NCBI RefSeq assembly: GCF_003721565.1
Contig: NZ_RJJE01000017.1
Coordinates: forward strand, 856,636 to 920,635
Length of the DNA: 64,000 nt
Direction of reading: 5' to 3'
Origin: Rufibacter immobilis
Lineage (GTDB): Bacteria > Bacteroidota > Bacteroidia > Cytophagales > Hymenobacteraceae
Part shown: one piece after another, positions 15,855 through 24,344 of the stretch
Layout of the letters: each line of letters begins with the position of its first letter
How positions within the stretch are numbered: position 1 is the first letter of the stretch
Position numbers and translations under genes: made by a program
The notes under the pieces: generated by a model
What the model was told of the DNA's origin: nothing
The model's database searches: none
The model's input: only the letters and a program-made list of their open reading frames with translations

Positions 15855-16940
15855 GTGAAAAAGACCTTACTTGCCCTTGCTCTCACGGCCTCCGCCTTTG
15901 CCGCAAAAGCACAAAGTGCTCCGGCAGATTCTGTTTCGGCGGCTAGCCGTAAATGGAATATTTACCCTGTCTTATTTTACACCCCGGAAACCCAGGTGGG
16001 GCTGGGCGTGAAGCTCATCCATGTGCGGAAAGAGGAAGGTCACGCGCCCACAGACCGGCCCACGTTTTTCTCCCCTACCCTCATCTATACCTCCAAAAAG
16101 CAGATTCTCACCTCCTTTGCGGTAGATGTGTGGCGCGACAAGAACAAAAAACACTTAAGCGCGCAGGTAGAATACAATGATTACCCCTACTTTTTCTTCG
16201 GGATTGGGAATGATGCCCCAGATGAGGCCGAAGAGCCTTTCACCAGCCGTACCGTCAATTTCTACGCCCAGTTTGAGCGCCGCATTTTTGATAAAGTGTA
16301 TTTAGGCGCTCGGTATGAGTTCAAGCACGAAACCATTCCCAAGGTTGATCCCCAGGGGCAACTGGCCCAGAGAACCATCATTGGGAGTGAAGGCACCACC
16401 GCCTCTGGTTTTGGCTTGGTAGCCTTGGTAGACAGCCGCGACAACATCTATACCCCCACCCGAGGCAACTTTCATCAGTTTTCTACCATGGTCTTCGGGA
16501 AGTATCTGGGCGGCGAAGACAATTTTGCGCGCTATAAGGTGGACCTCCGCAAGTACCAGTCGGGCATTGGGCCGGGGGTGCTGGCCATGCAGGGGCTTTT
16601 CACCTTTGTGACCGGCGACGCCCCGTTTCAGTTTCTGTCGCCCATTGGCGGAGTTTACGTGATGCGGGGATTGCTGGAAGGGCGTTTCCGGGACGAGGAC
16701 GCGGCCGTGGTGCAAGCCGATTACCGGTTCCCGATAGCGGGCCGGGTAGGCGGTGCGGCGTTTGGCGGAGCCGGGCAGGTGTTCAAACGGATTCCTGACT
16801 TCGCCTTTAACCGCTTCCATTTGACCGGCGGCGGCGGATTGCGCTACAAACTGAACAAAGAAGGAATGGTGGTACGCGGAGACGTGGCCTTCTCTGAGCA
16901 AGGCATGTACCTGTACTTCGCTTTCGCGGAAGCGTTTTAG
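15855..16940 (+). CDS. BamA/TamA-type surface antigen (D15) beta-barrel protein
   Basis: 361 residues, GTG start, leader KKTLLALALTASAFA cleaved near AKAQ. The mature protein is a beta-barrel of the bacterial surface antigen family (PF01103): alternating polar/hydrophobic strands, GFGLVALVDSRDNIYTPTRG (a typical barrel turn of this family) and a last strand YLYFAFAEAF ending in Phe, as required for insertion by the BAM machine. No POTRA domains are visible, so it is a short barrel-only member. The final Ala-Phe-stop codons (GCG TTT TAG) are formed by the left arm of PR40 copy 7. Confidence 0.82.
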   Translation: MKKTLLALALTASAFAAKAQSAPADSVSAASRKWNIYPVLFYTPETQVGLGVKLIHVRKEEGHAPTDRPTFFSPTLIYTSKKQILTSFAVDVWRDKNKKHLSAQVEYNDYPYFFFGIGNDAPDEAEEPFTSRTVNFYAQFERRIFDKVYLGARYEFKHETIPKVDPQGQLAQRTIIGSEGTTASGFGLVALVDSRDNIYTPTRGNFHQFSTMVFGKYLGGEDNFARYKVDLRKYQSGIGPGVLAMQGLFTFVTGDAPFQFLSPIGGVYVMRGLLEGRFRDEDAAVVQADYRFPIAGRVGGAAFGGAGQVFKRIPDFAFNRFHLTGGGGLRYKLNKEGMVVRGDVAFSEQGMYLYFAFAEAF

Positions 16941-16971
16941 CCCTGATTCTGAAAAAAGAGCCGCTAAACGG
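16932..16971. repeat. PR40 copy 7, overlapping a stop codon
   Basis: The left arm is diverged (GCGTTTTAGCCCTGATTCT) and supplies the last two codons and the TAG stop of the surface-antigen gene. The right arm is intact with a CGG end. Confidence 0.8.
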
Positions 16972-17015
16972 AAAGTCCTTTTACACTTAAGTACTTTCCT
17001 TTTGGCGGCTCTTTT
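16954..17015. terminator. Large hairpin built from PR40 copy 7 and a partner arm
   Basis: 16954-16976 (AAAAGAGCCGC...GGAAAGT) pairs with 16993-17015 at 21 of 23 positions. Ends in T-runs on both strands between two convergent genes, so it fits a bidirectional terminator made from repeat material. Confidence 0.75.
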
Positions 17016-17026
17016 ATTTGGCTTAA

Positions 17027-17686
17027 CTACTTGATCTGCTGTTTTTCCAGCGTTCCCACTTTAGGCAGTACCTGAATCACAAAGCGGCGGTCCCGCACAT
17101 CGCCGGTACGGCCGGCCCCTTCAAACCCGCTGCCCGAGGCAATGAGCTCAATCCGGTCTTTGGGGAACTTGATGCCGGCGTTTTGCCAGAACTGCAACAG
17201 GGAAAGCGCCCGTTTGTAGCTCAGCTCCAGCGCATACTCCCGCTGCGTGATGTTGCGCGAATCCCCTTTGGGGAAACTGGCCGCCCTGCCGTCAATCACA
17301 ATCAAATACTTCACGTCTTCTCCCTTGATGGAGTTGATGACGCGGCTGAGTTCCTCGCCCGCCCGGCGCAACGGCACCAATGACCGTTGGGGCAACTGCG
17401 CGCTGCTTTGCGGAAACAGCACATCTACCAGCAGTTCATGGCGTTTGTAGCGCTCGTTGTACTGGAAATAGCGTCCGTCCAGGCGGGCAAGGGCGGCTTT
17501 GATCTCATCAAGCTTGCGTTTCTCCTGCACTTCTACCTGTAGCCGGGCAATGTTGCGGCGGTTCTCCGCGTCTTTGTCGGTGAACATCTTGTAGCTGAGC
17601 ACAAACAACACCAGCATGATCAGGAACAGTGCCGTCATGAGGTCTACGTAGCTGGGCCAGAAGAAATCTCTATTGTCTTTGTTCAT
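17027..17686 (-). CDS. MotB/OmpA-like stator protein (ZorB-like)
   Basis: 219 residues. A single membrane helix (about 17-33) is preceded by the sequence SYVDLMTALF; Asp15 is at the place of the proton-carrying Asp of MotB, ExbD and ZorB. After a short coiled linker (about 40-65) comes a periplasmic OmpA-type peptidoglycan-binding domain: LIVIDGRAAS, then REYALELSYKRALSLLQFWQ, then IELIASGSGFEG and RDRRFVIQV, the canonical NxxLSxxRAxxVxxxL and GxGxxxPxxxNxxxRRxxI order. It is expected to pair with the adjacent MotA-like protein (5-base gap). Last gene of the seven-gene cluster starting at 27580. Confidence 0.85.
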   Translation of the reverse strand: MNKDNRDFFWPSYVDLMTALFLIMLVLFVLSYKMFTDKDAENRRNIARLQVEVQEKRKLDEIKAALARLDGRYFQYNERYKRHELLVDVLFPQSSAQLPQRSLVPLRRAGEELSRVINSIKGEDVKYLIVIDGRAASFPKGDSRNITQREYALELSYKRALSLLQFWQNAGIKFPKDRIELIASGSGFEGAGRTGDVRDRRFVIQVLPKVGTLEKQQIK

Positions 17687-17691
17687 GCTGA

Positions 17692-19443
17692 CTAGAGTTT
17701 CCGTCTGTTGTTGGGTTGCCCCGTCCCGAAGATTCGGCCCATGGCCGCTTTAATGGGCCCCGGCTCCATGCTTTTCTCCACGTTCGCGTTCAGGACTGCT
17801 AATTGCTGCAAGAGTTTCTGTTGGATCTCGGCGTCTGCCTCTATTTTGCGCAGCAGGCGCTCATTGGTTTGCCGTATCTCCTGGGCCAGATCCTGTTGCT
17901 GCCGGTTAAGCGTGTCTTGCTGGCTATTGAGGTTCTGGAAAGGCTGCATGTAGTCCAGAATGCGCTGGTACAGGTTGTCTTCATTCAGCCGCCTGAAATG
18001 CTCCTGCCATTTCTCATAGGCGTTTTGGGCGTCGCGCTCCTGGTGCTGGAGACGGGCCTGCATGAGATCAGTAAGCTTGAGGGCCGCTTTGTCAAAGTAT
18101 TGCTCGGTGCGGTTGGCAATGGTGTCCAGTTCCTCCTCATGGCGCGAGAAGAAATTAATCTGCCGCTGAATGGCCTCGTCATGCTGTTGCAAGTACCCTG
18201 GCACCTGATCAAAGCCTTCCTGCAGTTTGGTGAGGCGGTTGAGTACCTGCGTGATGTTATGGGTCATTTCGCCGCCCCGCTTTACAGATTCATTCAGGGC
18301 TTCCTGGTAGTGCAGGAAGTTCTGGAACAGGCGCTCGCTCTCCTTGATCTTGTCAAACACCTGCAGGTTGGCGTTGGCCATCTGGGTGAAGCCAATCTCA
18401 TCCAGCTTCTGGATAAATTCTTTCTGCGTGCTGATGTTGTTGGTGAGGGTTTCCACTATCGGGCGGAAGCCCAAGATCTTGTCCAGAAAGTCGCGGTTAA
18501 AGGAATCCAGCACCGATTTCAGGTTCCCCAGACTGGCCGCCATGTCTGAGTTGAGCTTGGGCAGCAGATGGGTTTGCAGGAAAGTATAGTAATCGTTCTT
18601 GTGGCGGTCGCGGGTGCTGCGGGCATTTTTAAGGGCGTTGTTGCCCAGCATGGTGAACAGCAGACCACAGAAACTTCCGGCCATGGCAATGAGTACCCCA
18701 AACAGGAAAGACGGAATACTCTGATCTGTGATGAACGCAGAGGCCTCTTCTGAGGAGCCGCTCAGGCCATTCCAGACCAGCGTGGAAAGCCCCAGAATTA
18801 CGCCGGAGAAGGTACCCAATAATCCCACGTAAAGCGGTGTGGCAATGGTGGACTGCACCTCGTTGTCCAAGGCCTCGGCATGGCGTTCGGCCACATCCTT
18901 GAGAATTTCAAAATCGGCGGCGGCGCCTTTGTTCAACCGCAGGTACTCATTGGTGCTGGTAATGATCTTCTCAAAAGTGGGCGAAGCAGCCTGCGCCTGG
19001 ATCAGGTCAATAGTCTCGGGCTCCTGTTCCGGTGGCGCGGCAGCGGTTGGCGTATGCTTCACCAGAAAGATATTGCCAGCCCGAACCTGCTGCTTTAGTT
19101 GCTCAATGGGAATGGTGAAATAAGGCACCTCCTGGCCATGGGCCTCCACGTGCAATTCCTGGGCGTCAACGGCAATGATTCTCTTTATTACCGGATGAGA
19201 AGGTGAATTTTCCCGGAAATCTTCCCCCTGTAACAATAGCTCCCACTGCTGGTCAAAAGACAAGGCGTTGGGGGTAACAAGAGGAGTACCGCTAAGCGTG
19301 CGGCGGGTAATGGAGAGACTCGCCTGCGGCGGAAACAGGTGCTCTATGCTGTCTATCTTTTGGCGGTTGGCTTTGTACACGCGCCACTGGTAGCCCAGAA
19401 TAATAAGGACCAGAAGCGCTTCAAAAATGAATATTCCTTCCAT
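17692..19443 (-). CDS. MotA/ExbB-like proton-channel protein with long coiled-coil tail (ZorA-like)
   Basis: 583 residues. An N-terminal membrane helix (4-20) is followed by a cytosolic stretch, then two helices: about 201-221 (PLYVGLLGTFSGVILGLSTL) and 242-265 (SIPSFLFGVLIAMAGSFCG). The GLLGTFSG motif is that of the MotA/TolQ/ExbB family (PF01618). After this comes about 310 residues of charged, Gln-rich coiled coil (NLKSVLDSFNRDFLDKIL, FQNLNSQQDTLNRQQQDLA), much longer than in MotA or ExbB and like the cytosolic tail of ZorA from Zorya systems. With the OmpA-like neighbour it should form a proton-driven rotor-stator unit whose tail reaches into the cytoplasm. Confidence 0.85.
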   Translation of the reverse strand: MEGIFIFEALLVLIILGYQWRVYKANRQKIDSIEHLFPPQASLSITRRTLSGTPLVTPNALSFDQQWELLLQGEDFRENSPSHPVIKRIIAVDAQELHVEAHGQEVPYFTIPIEQLKQQVRAGNIFLVKHTPTAAAPPEQEPETIDLIQAQAASPTFEKIITSTNEYLRLNKGAAADFEILKDVAERHAEALDNEVQSTIATPLYVGLLGTFSGVILGLSTLVWNGLSGSSEEASAFITDQSIPSFLFGVLIAMAGSFCGLLFTMLGNNALKNARSTRDRHKNDYYTFLQTHLLPKLNSDMAASLGNLKSVLDSFNRDFLDKILGFRPIVETLTNNISTQKEFIQKLDEIGFTQMANANLQVFDKIKESERLFQNFLHYQEALNESVKRGGEMTHNITQVLNRLTKLQEGFDQVPGYLQQHDEAIQRQINFFSRHEEELDTIANRTEQYFDKAALKLTDLMQARLQHQERDAQNAYEKWQEHFRRLNEDNLYQRILDYMQPFQNLNSQQDTLNRQQQDLAQEIRQTNERLLRKIEADAEIQQKLLQQLAVLNANVEKSMEPGPIKAAMGRIFGTGQPNNRRKL

Positions 19444-19522
19444 GGATGTAGGTTGGTGCAGGGCGTGGAAAGCAGATGAAGTCAGTCTATACCGCCCTTT
19501 AACTATGTGGTATGAAATTACT

Positions 19523-19562
19523 GCTTTTAGGGGCCGTTTTTCCTAAAACAGCGCAAAAACAG
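19523..19562. repeat. PR40 copy 8 (left arm near-intact)
   Basis: Left arm GCTTTTAGGGGCCGTTTTT, right arm decayed to ACAGCGCAAAAACAG. It lies in the 5' region of the MotA-like gene. Confidence 0.7.
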
Positions 19563-19625
19563 AAATATTTTGTTTGGCTGTGCAGCGGTATAAACTTTAC
19601 TACTTGACGGCCGAAGCGTAAACAG

Positions 19626-19675
19626 AGGAACCGTTTAGGGGCTGTTTTTGAAAAAACGGCCCCTAAACGGTTCCT
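19626..19675. repeat. PR40 copy 9 with palindromic flanks
   Basis: The core 19631-19670 has CCG/CGG ends; a single G-T wobble is the only defect in the stem. The palindrome extends 5 bp outward (AGGAA/TTCCT). It separates the tether gene from the MotA-like gene. Confidence 0.9.
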
Positions 19676-19698
19676 GAAGGAAAGTGGCAAGTGGAGGA

Positions 19699-20691
19699 TT
19701 ACCGGAAGTCAATGCGTGCTTTGTCCTGGATTTTCCAGCCGCTGCTGGTTCTCACCAGAAGACCATCGCCCTGCTGCACAATGCGGTTCACCATGCGGTT
19801 AGAAGGTTTCTCAAAAGAGAAAGCGTTCTCCAGACGGTCCATGCCCTGTGAGATCACAAACGCCTGGTTTCCGCTTAAGTTGAACCTATAGCTGGTGCTG
19901 GCACTGCCATCGGCGGGGGTGTCAATCTCCAGGTAGCTGTCTGAGTCTGGTTTGTGCTGCAGTTGGTGCGTTTTAATGATGCCGTCCTCCGGAATGATGG
20001 AGTAACGAGTGCGGCTCACCGGCGTTTCGGGCTGCTGCGTGAGTTCGCTCAGGAGGTTATCTCCCACCAGTTCCTTGCCCAGCGTGGGAACTGGGGCGGG
20101 TTGGGCTGCGGAATTTTGCTCAGTTTCAGCCGCATTGGCAGCGGGCTCGCGTCTCCGGTTCTCGTTCCGTCTCTGCTGCTGTGGCTGGCGTGGGTTCTGG
20201 TTTGCCGCTCCTCCCCCTTGCCCTTGCGGTTGAGGCTGCTGGGCGGTCTGAGGCTGCTGCCCCTGTTTCTGACGGGGCTCCTGCGGCTGACGGGGCTCCC
20301 TAGGCTGGCGTTGCGGCTGGTTCTGGCCCTCTGGGCGTTGCTTGGGTTCCTGCGGCGGGCGCTGTTGGTTCTGGTTGTTTCTTGGCTCCTGTTGCTGACC
20401 TTTGGCGGGCTGCTGTTGTTTCTGACGTGCTTCCTGTGGCTGGTTTGAGCGGGTGGGCTGGGCTGGCGCCGATAACTGCGGCTGATTGCCTCTGGCGTTT
20501 CTGTTGTTTTCCTGCGGCTGGCTTTTCTGGCTTCTCCTGATGTGGTTTTCCATGGCCTTGAGGCCCGCCTCTAACTCACGGTTTTTCTTTTCCAGGTTCT
20601 TGAGACGGTACACCAGCCCGCTTACTTTGTAAAACACAAAGCCGGCTACCAAAAGCGCCAGCACAGCTATTATAGTTGGTACATATTCCAT
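19699..20691 (-). CDS. Membrane-anchored Pro/Gln-rich tether with C-terminal globular domain
   Basis: 330 residues in four parts: a membrane helix (about 4-24), a short coiled coil (VYRLKNLEKKNRELEAGLKAM), about 145 residues of low-complexity Gln/Pro/Arg/Asn sequence (PQEPRQKQGQQPQ and similar), and a conserved-looking C-terminal domain of about 120 residues (TRYSIIPEDGIIKTHQL, YLEIDTPADG, YRFNLSGNQAFVISQG, LVRTSSGWKIQDKARID). The linker should be disordered and could span about 40 nm if stretched. I know no named family. It sits between the actin-like ATPase gene and the MotA-like gene and probably links the cytosolic parts to the membrane. Confidence 0.7.
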   Translation of the reverse strand: MEYVPTIIAVLALLVAGFVFYKVSGLVYRLKNLEKKNRELEAGLKAMENHIRRSQKSQPQENNRNARGNQPQLSAPAQPTRSNQPQEARQKQQQPAKGQQQEPRNNQNQQRPPQEPKQRPEGQNQPQRQPREPRQPQEPRQKQGQQPQTAQQPQPQGQGGGAANQNPRQPQQQRRNENRRREPAANAAETEQNSAAQPAPVPTLGKELVGDNLLSELTQQPETPVSRTRYSIIPEDGIIKTHQLQHKPDSDSYLEIDTPADGSASTSYRFNLSGNQAFVISQGMDRLENAFSFEKPSNRMVNRIVQQGDGLLVRTSSGWKIQDKARIDFR

Positions 20692-20725
20692 ACCGATGTC
20701 TGTTATAGGATAATGAGATATAATA

Positions 20726-20769
20726 AATGCCTCTGGTACAAGATTCTATAGAACCGCACCAGAGGCATT
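20726..20769 (-). terminator. Hairpin between the actin-like gene and the tether gene
   Basis: 12-bp perfect stem (AATGCCTCTGGT and its complement), loop of about 20 nt, then TTTATTAT on the minus strand. A weak intrinsic terminator inside the cluster, which would lower expression of the downstream tether and motor genes. Confidence 0.6.
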
Positions 20770-20776
20770 AGATGAA

Positions 20777-23700
20777 TTAAACGAAAGCACCCACCTGTTG
20801 CTGATACAGCTCTTTAGACAGGAGGTACAATGACTGCTTCAGGGGCATGAAGAACATGGTCTCCGGGATCAGCTCTCGGTCTGAGAGTCCTCTGAGGGTT
20901 TCTTCCAGTACCATGGTGTAACTGTCCTGCAGGTTGTTGCGCATGAAATTCAGGACCCAGTGCGGGTCTACTTCCACGCCCATGGTGCGCATGAGTGGCG
21001 CTATATCTTCGTCGTCCAGCAGCATTTCCAGGCATGCCATCACATTGTCCAGCACCTCCTGCCGGATGGCGGAGGAGATCTGGCTTTTGTTCACCGGCTT
21101 CAGGGCTTCTTCGGCGCTAGCCGCCCCGGTTGGGCGCATGATCGGGATATCAGTGAGGTCAGAGAGGTTGGTTCCGTCCAAAGCCATGGCTCCTCCGTTG
21201 GCAGTCACCTGTTTAGGGTTGTCTACCAGCACCAGTTTGAAGTTAGACGGCGGCTCCTGCCCTGTCACTTTTCTGAATACCGTTTTCGCATAGCGCTCCA
21301 CGTTAGACAGATTATTCCCCGCACTCAGCAGCTTGATGTACAAACTTCCCTGCCCGCTGAAACAGATGTACCGCGGCACCTGCGCCCCAATTTGCTGTGT
21401 AAGCTGCGCCAAATGGTACATCAGCGCCCCGAAGTGCAGGTAAAACATAAGCCGCAATTGCCGGGCCTGCAGTAACTGTGAGCTGTAGTGCAACTCCTTG
21501 TCATAGCTGAAGAGCAAGCTGGTGATGTCTGCGGAGCTGAAATCCGGATTATCCAGGGCTGTCTCCAGGAACTTCTTGTACTCCTTGCCCTCCTCCGTGA
21601 GCGGAATCTGCAGCACATGGGCCACGCCATATTGCAGCAAGCCATTGTCTTTGCTCGTCTTCACGGTGGCAAAACCATCGCCCCACAGATCATTGCCTGC
21701 AAAACGGAAAGAGGAACTGTGCGAAGGCTTGCGGTTAGTGAACAGCAGCACATCCGTTGTACCACCACCTATGTCTACGTTGATTAGGTTTTCATCCTGG
21801 CTAGGCACCACAGCTCCGGTTCTGGACAGGAAATAAAACGGTGCGACAGACTCAGTTATACAAGCGGTATTACGGCCATTCTTGAAGACACTGTGGTACA
21901 CACCGTCCCACACGTTCTGGAACATATTGCGGGAATAGTCATCAAAGCTGAGCGGGGCAAACCAGACTACTTTGGTGTTAGCCACGTTGCCATGGTTCAG
22001 GACTACCTTGTTTTTGATCAGTAACATGATCTCCAGGAAAAAGGCCTCAATGCGCCGCTTTCCGGTGTTAGACAGGGTCTCGCTCCATTTCAGATCAGTA
22101 TGGTACATCTGTTTGTACTGGTCCTGATGCGTACCTTCGGTATTGATGGAGAAACCAATGTTGATGTTCCCGAACAAGCTGGGAATTTGGTTCTCAAAGT
22201 CAATGGACTCACAGGTGGCGGTTCTGGTAGGGAAAGAGTACAAAGAGCCTCCTGAGCCGATGATCAAAGGCAGGAACTCCCGCTTTAGCAAGGTCTCCAC
22301 GGCAAAAAGTCGGCCGAAGCCCCGTTTATGGAACCGCTGGTAATCGGTGAGGGAGCTATCGTCTGAGGGCTTGTTGAGCATGACCAGCTGCTGGTCATTA
22401 GCCGTGATGGCAAATTCCTTGGGAGCCTGGTTCGCCCCGGCAGTATAGGCAATATGCGTATTGGAGGTCCCGAAGTCTATGGCGAACGTGAAGTTCTGAA
22501 TTCCCTGCTGCACTTCCTGGAAGCGCGGCACAATCAAAGCTTTTCCCGAGAAATCAACGCCCATGTGCGTCAGCTCCATGAGGTCGAAGTGGGTGCCTCT
22601 CACCTCATAGTAGGTACTGCCCGCGCTGCTGTTGCTTTTTTTGGTCCGGCGTTGGGACGTAGCGGAAACAAGGCCTCCGCCCGCTTCCAGTTGTCTTCCA
22701 TTCGCGAAAAAGGCCAGTGAATGGTGGCGGCTCACCATGAGCGGGTCAATGTCCTCGTCTACCAGCATGACTTTGTAGAAGTCATTGTAGGTAGGCGCAT
22801 CGGTGAACTTGTAGAAAGGGAATACCCCTACGCCCACTCGGGATTTAAGGATATGGCCCTTCTCCGGGATGACCTGCCCGTGGGCGTCTTTGGAGTTCAA
22901 AGGGTTGTCATAGTAGCTGCGCTCGTACACTATATTACCCTGTTCGGTGGGCACTTGCAGCGTCACCCGCACATGGTTTACATCCACGTAAAACGTGAGG
23001 TGATTGGCTAAATCTTCCGGCGTAAAATACTGGAAATAAAGACTGGTAACCGGCAGCAGGTAATTGAAAACTTTCTCTGAAACGCCCGGCTGATAAACCA
23101 CCGTACCGCTGAAGAACCGGTCAGTATTCACCTCATAAGGCACCTGCACAATGGTTTCCTGCAAGAGGTCATTCACGGTGAGGTATGGATAATTGAATCC
23201 TACCCCTGGTAGTGATCTAGCCGGAATTTCTTTGGAGTCTGCATAGCCTACTTGGGTGTTAGCGGGCCAAGCCAGATTGTTCACGTACTTCACATGCGGC
23301 GCAACCCGCAGATCGGGCTTAAGCACAATAGGACGGTCGCCGGAGAAAAACGGATTGGTGGGCAGCAGGAAAAGATCGCTGCTGGTCACGGCAGTCTGGT
23401 CTTTCTTCACCAGGAAAGTGAGGTGCCCCACGTGAACCGGGTTCTGCTGCAAATCTACCAATGCCATGTACTCACTGGCAATGGCATTCTGCCCCACTAC
23501 GCCAGACATGCTGATGCTCTTGAGCAACTGCTCATCTAAGGCATTGTAAACCGCAGGAAACGCCTGGATGAACGCCGGGTTGGAAACGAACAGTTTGTGC
23601 ACGTATTCCTTAAAGTCACGCTCGCGGTCATTCAGGGAGATGTAATGGTGGTCAAAGTAGACCCCTACGTTCTGCGCCCGGTTAATGGGCAGCGGCTGCA

Positions 23701-24232
23701 CGTTGGGAGAAACGAACAGGAACGTAAGCGGAGAAGTACCGCCCAACAGTTGCATGTGGCGGTCGCCGTGGGGCCCGGTGGATTCCAGGTAAAAGAGGAA
23801 CAGGTCATCAATCCCCCTGAAGCGGTTGTCGGCCATGAACAGCTCCAGCGTTTTACCTAAGAGGTTGGTGTTTGGGTTGGCTTGCATGGCCCCCAACTGT
23901 TGCTGCTTGTTCCAGCGCCTGATCACGATTTTGTTACCGCCCTGCGCGTAGCTCTGGTGGTTGTAGAGCAGTTCCCACATATCCCAGAAATGGGTGACCA
24001 TTTTATGGTAAATGCTGTTTTGGCTGCTCGTTACCCCCCGTTTCACAAAGTCAAACGCTGTCTCAAAGAGGTGCATGCGGGCAAAGGGCGTGGGAATAGA
24101 GGCATTGATCTTCTGGGCTCGGCCACCGGCCCCATCCACCATGTCTTTGATCTCGGTGCTGGTGATCTGGCTGGTTTTAGCCCAACCTTCTACGTTAGAG
24201 CCGGTTTTATGAAGACGAAGTACTTTCGGCAT
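20777..24232 (-). CDS. Actin/Hsp70-superfamily ATPase with large unknown N-terminal region
   Basis: 1151 residues. The ATPase core is in the second half: phosphate-1 loop DFGTSNT at about 585, phosphate-2 loop NVDIGGGTTD near 818, and an adenosine-type glycine motif FSGQGS near 955. These define the actin/Hsp70/ParM fold. The first 580 residues match nothing I recognise; they contain beta-rich stretches (YISLNDRERDFKEYVHKLF, YFQYFTPEDLANHLTFYVDVNHVRVTLQV). The C-terminal 100 residues are helical. There is no Hsp70 substrate-binding domain, so this is not DnaK. No signal peptide; cytosolic. PR40 copy 10 lies 8 bases upstream of the start, and the tubulin-like gene precedes it. Confidence 0.85.
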   Translation of the reverse strand: MPKVLRLHKTGSNVEGWAKTSQITSTEIKDMVDGAGGRAQKINASIPTPFARMHLFETAFDFVKRGVTSSQNSIYHKMVTHFWDMWELLYNHQSYAQGGNKIVIRRWNKQQQLGAMQANPNTNLLGKTLELFMADNRFRGIDDLFLFYLESTGPHGDRHMQLLGGTSPLTFLFVSPNVQPLPINRAQNVGVYFDHHYISLNDRERDFKEYVHKLFVSNPAFIQAFPAVYNALDEQLLKSISMSGVVGQNAIASEYMALVDLQQNPVHVGHLTFLVKKDQTAVTSSDLFLLPTNPFFSGDRPIVLKPDLRVAPHVKYVNNLAWPANTQVGYADSKEIPARSLPGVGFNYPYLTVNDLLQETIVQVPYEVNTDRFFSGTVVYQPGVSEKVFNYLLPVTSLYFQYFTPEDLANHLTFYVDVNHVRVTLQVPTEQGNIVYERSYYDNPLNSKDAHGQVIPEKGHILKSRVGVGVFPFYKFTDAPTYNDFYKVMLVDEDIDPLMVSRHHSLAFFANGRQLEAGGGLVSATSQRRTKKSNSSAGSTYYEVRGTHFDLMELTHMGVDFSGKALIVPRFQEVQQGIQNFTFAIDFGTSNTHIAYTAGANQAPKEFAITANDQQLVMLNKPSDDSSLTDYQRFHKRGFGRLFAVETLLKREFLPLIIGSGGSLYSFPTRTATCESIDFENQIPSLFGNINIGFSINTEGTHQDQYKQMYHTDLKWSETLSNTGKRRIEAFFLEIMLLIKNKVVLNHGNVANTKVVWFAPLSFDDYSRNMFQNVWDGVYHSVFKNGRNTACITESVAPFYFLSRTGAVVPSQDENLINVDIGGGTTDVLLFTNRKPSHSSSFRFAGNDLWGDGFATVKTSKDNGLLQYGVAHVLQIPLTEEGKEYKKFLETALDNPDFSSADITSLLFSYDKELHYSSQLLQARQLRLMFYLHFGALMYHLAQLTQQIGAQVPRYICFSGQGSLYIKLLSAGNNLSNVERYAKTVFRKVTGQEPPSNFKLVLVDNPKQVTANGGAMALDGTNLSDLTDIPIMRPTGAASAEEALKPVNKSQISSAIRQEVLDNVMACLEMLLDDEDIAPLMRTMGVEVDPHWVLNFMRNNLQDSYTMVLEETLRGLSDRELIPETMFFMPLKQSLYLLSKELYQQQVGAFV

Positions 24233-24240
24233 AAATCATA

Positions 24241-24280
24241 CTGTTTTTAAGGTGTTTTCAGAAAAAGAGCCGCTAAACGC
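24241..24280. repeat. PR40 copy 10 (right arm intact)
   Basis: Left arm diverged (CTGTTTTTAAGGTGTTTTC). On the minus strand it forms part of the 5' leader of the actin-like ATPase gene. Confidence 0.75.
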
Positions 24281-24344
24281 AAATCATACAAAGCAGTCCT
24301 TCTTCTCCTTTCTGTAACCTCTTCTAGAGGCTTCTGCTTGCTGG

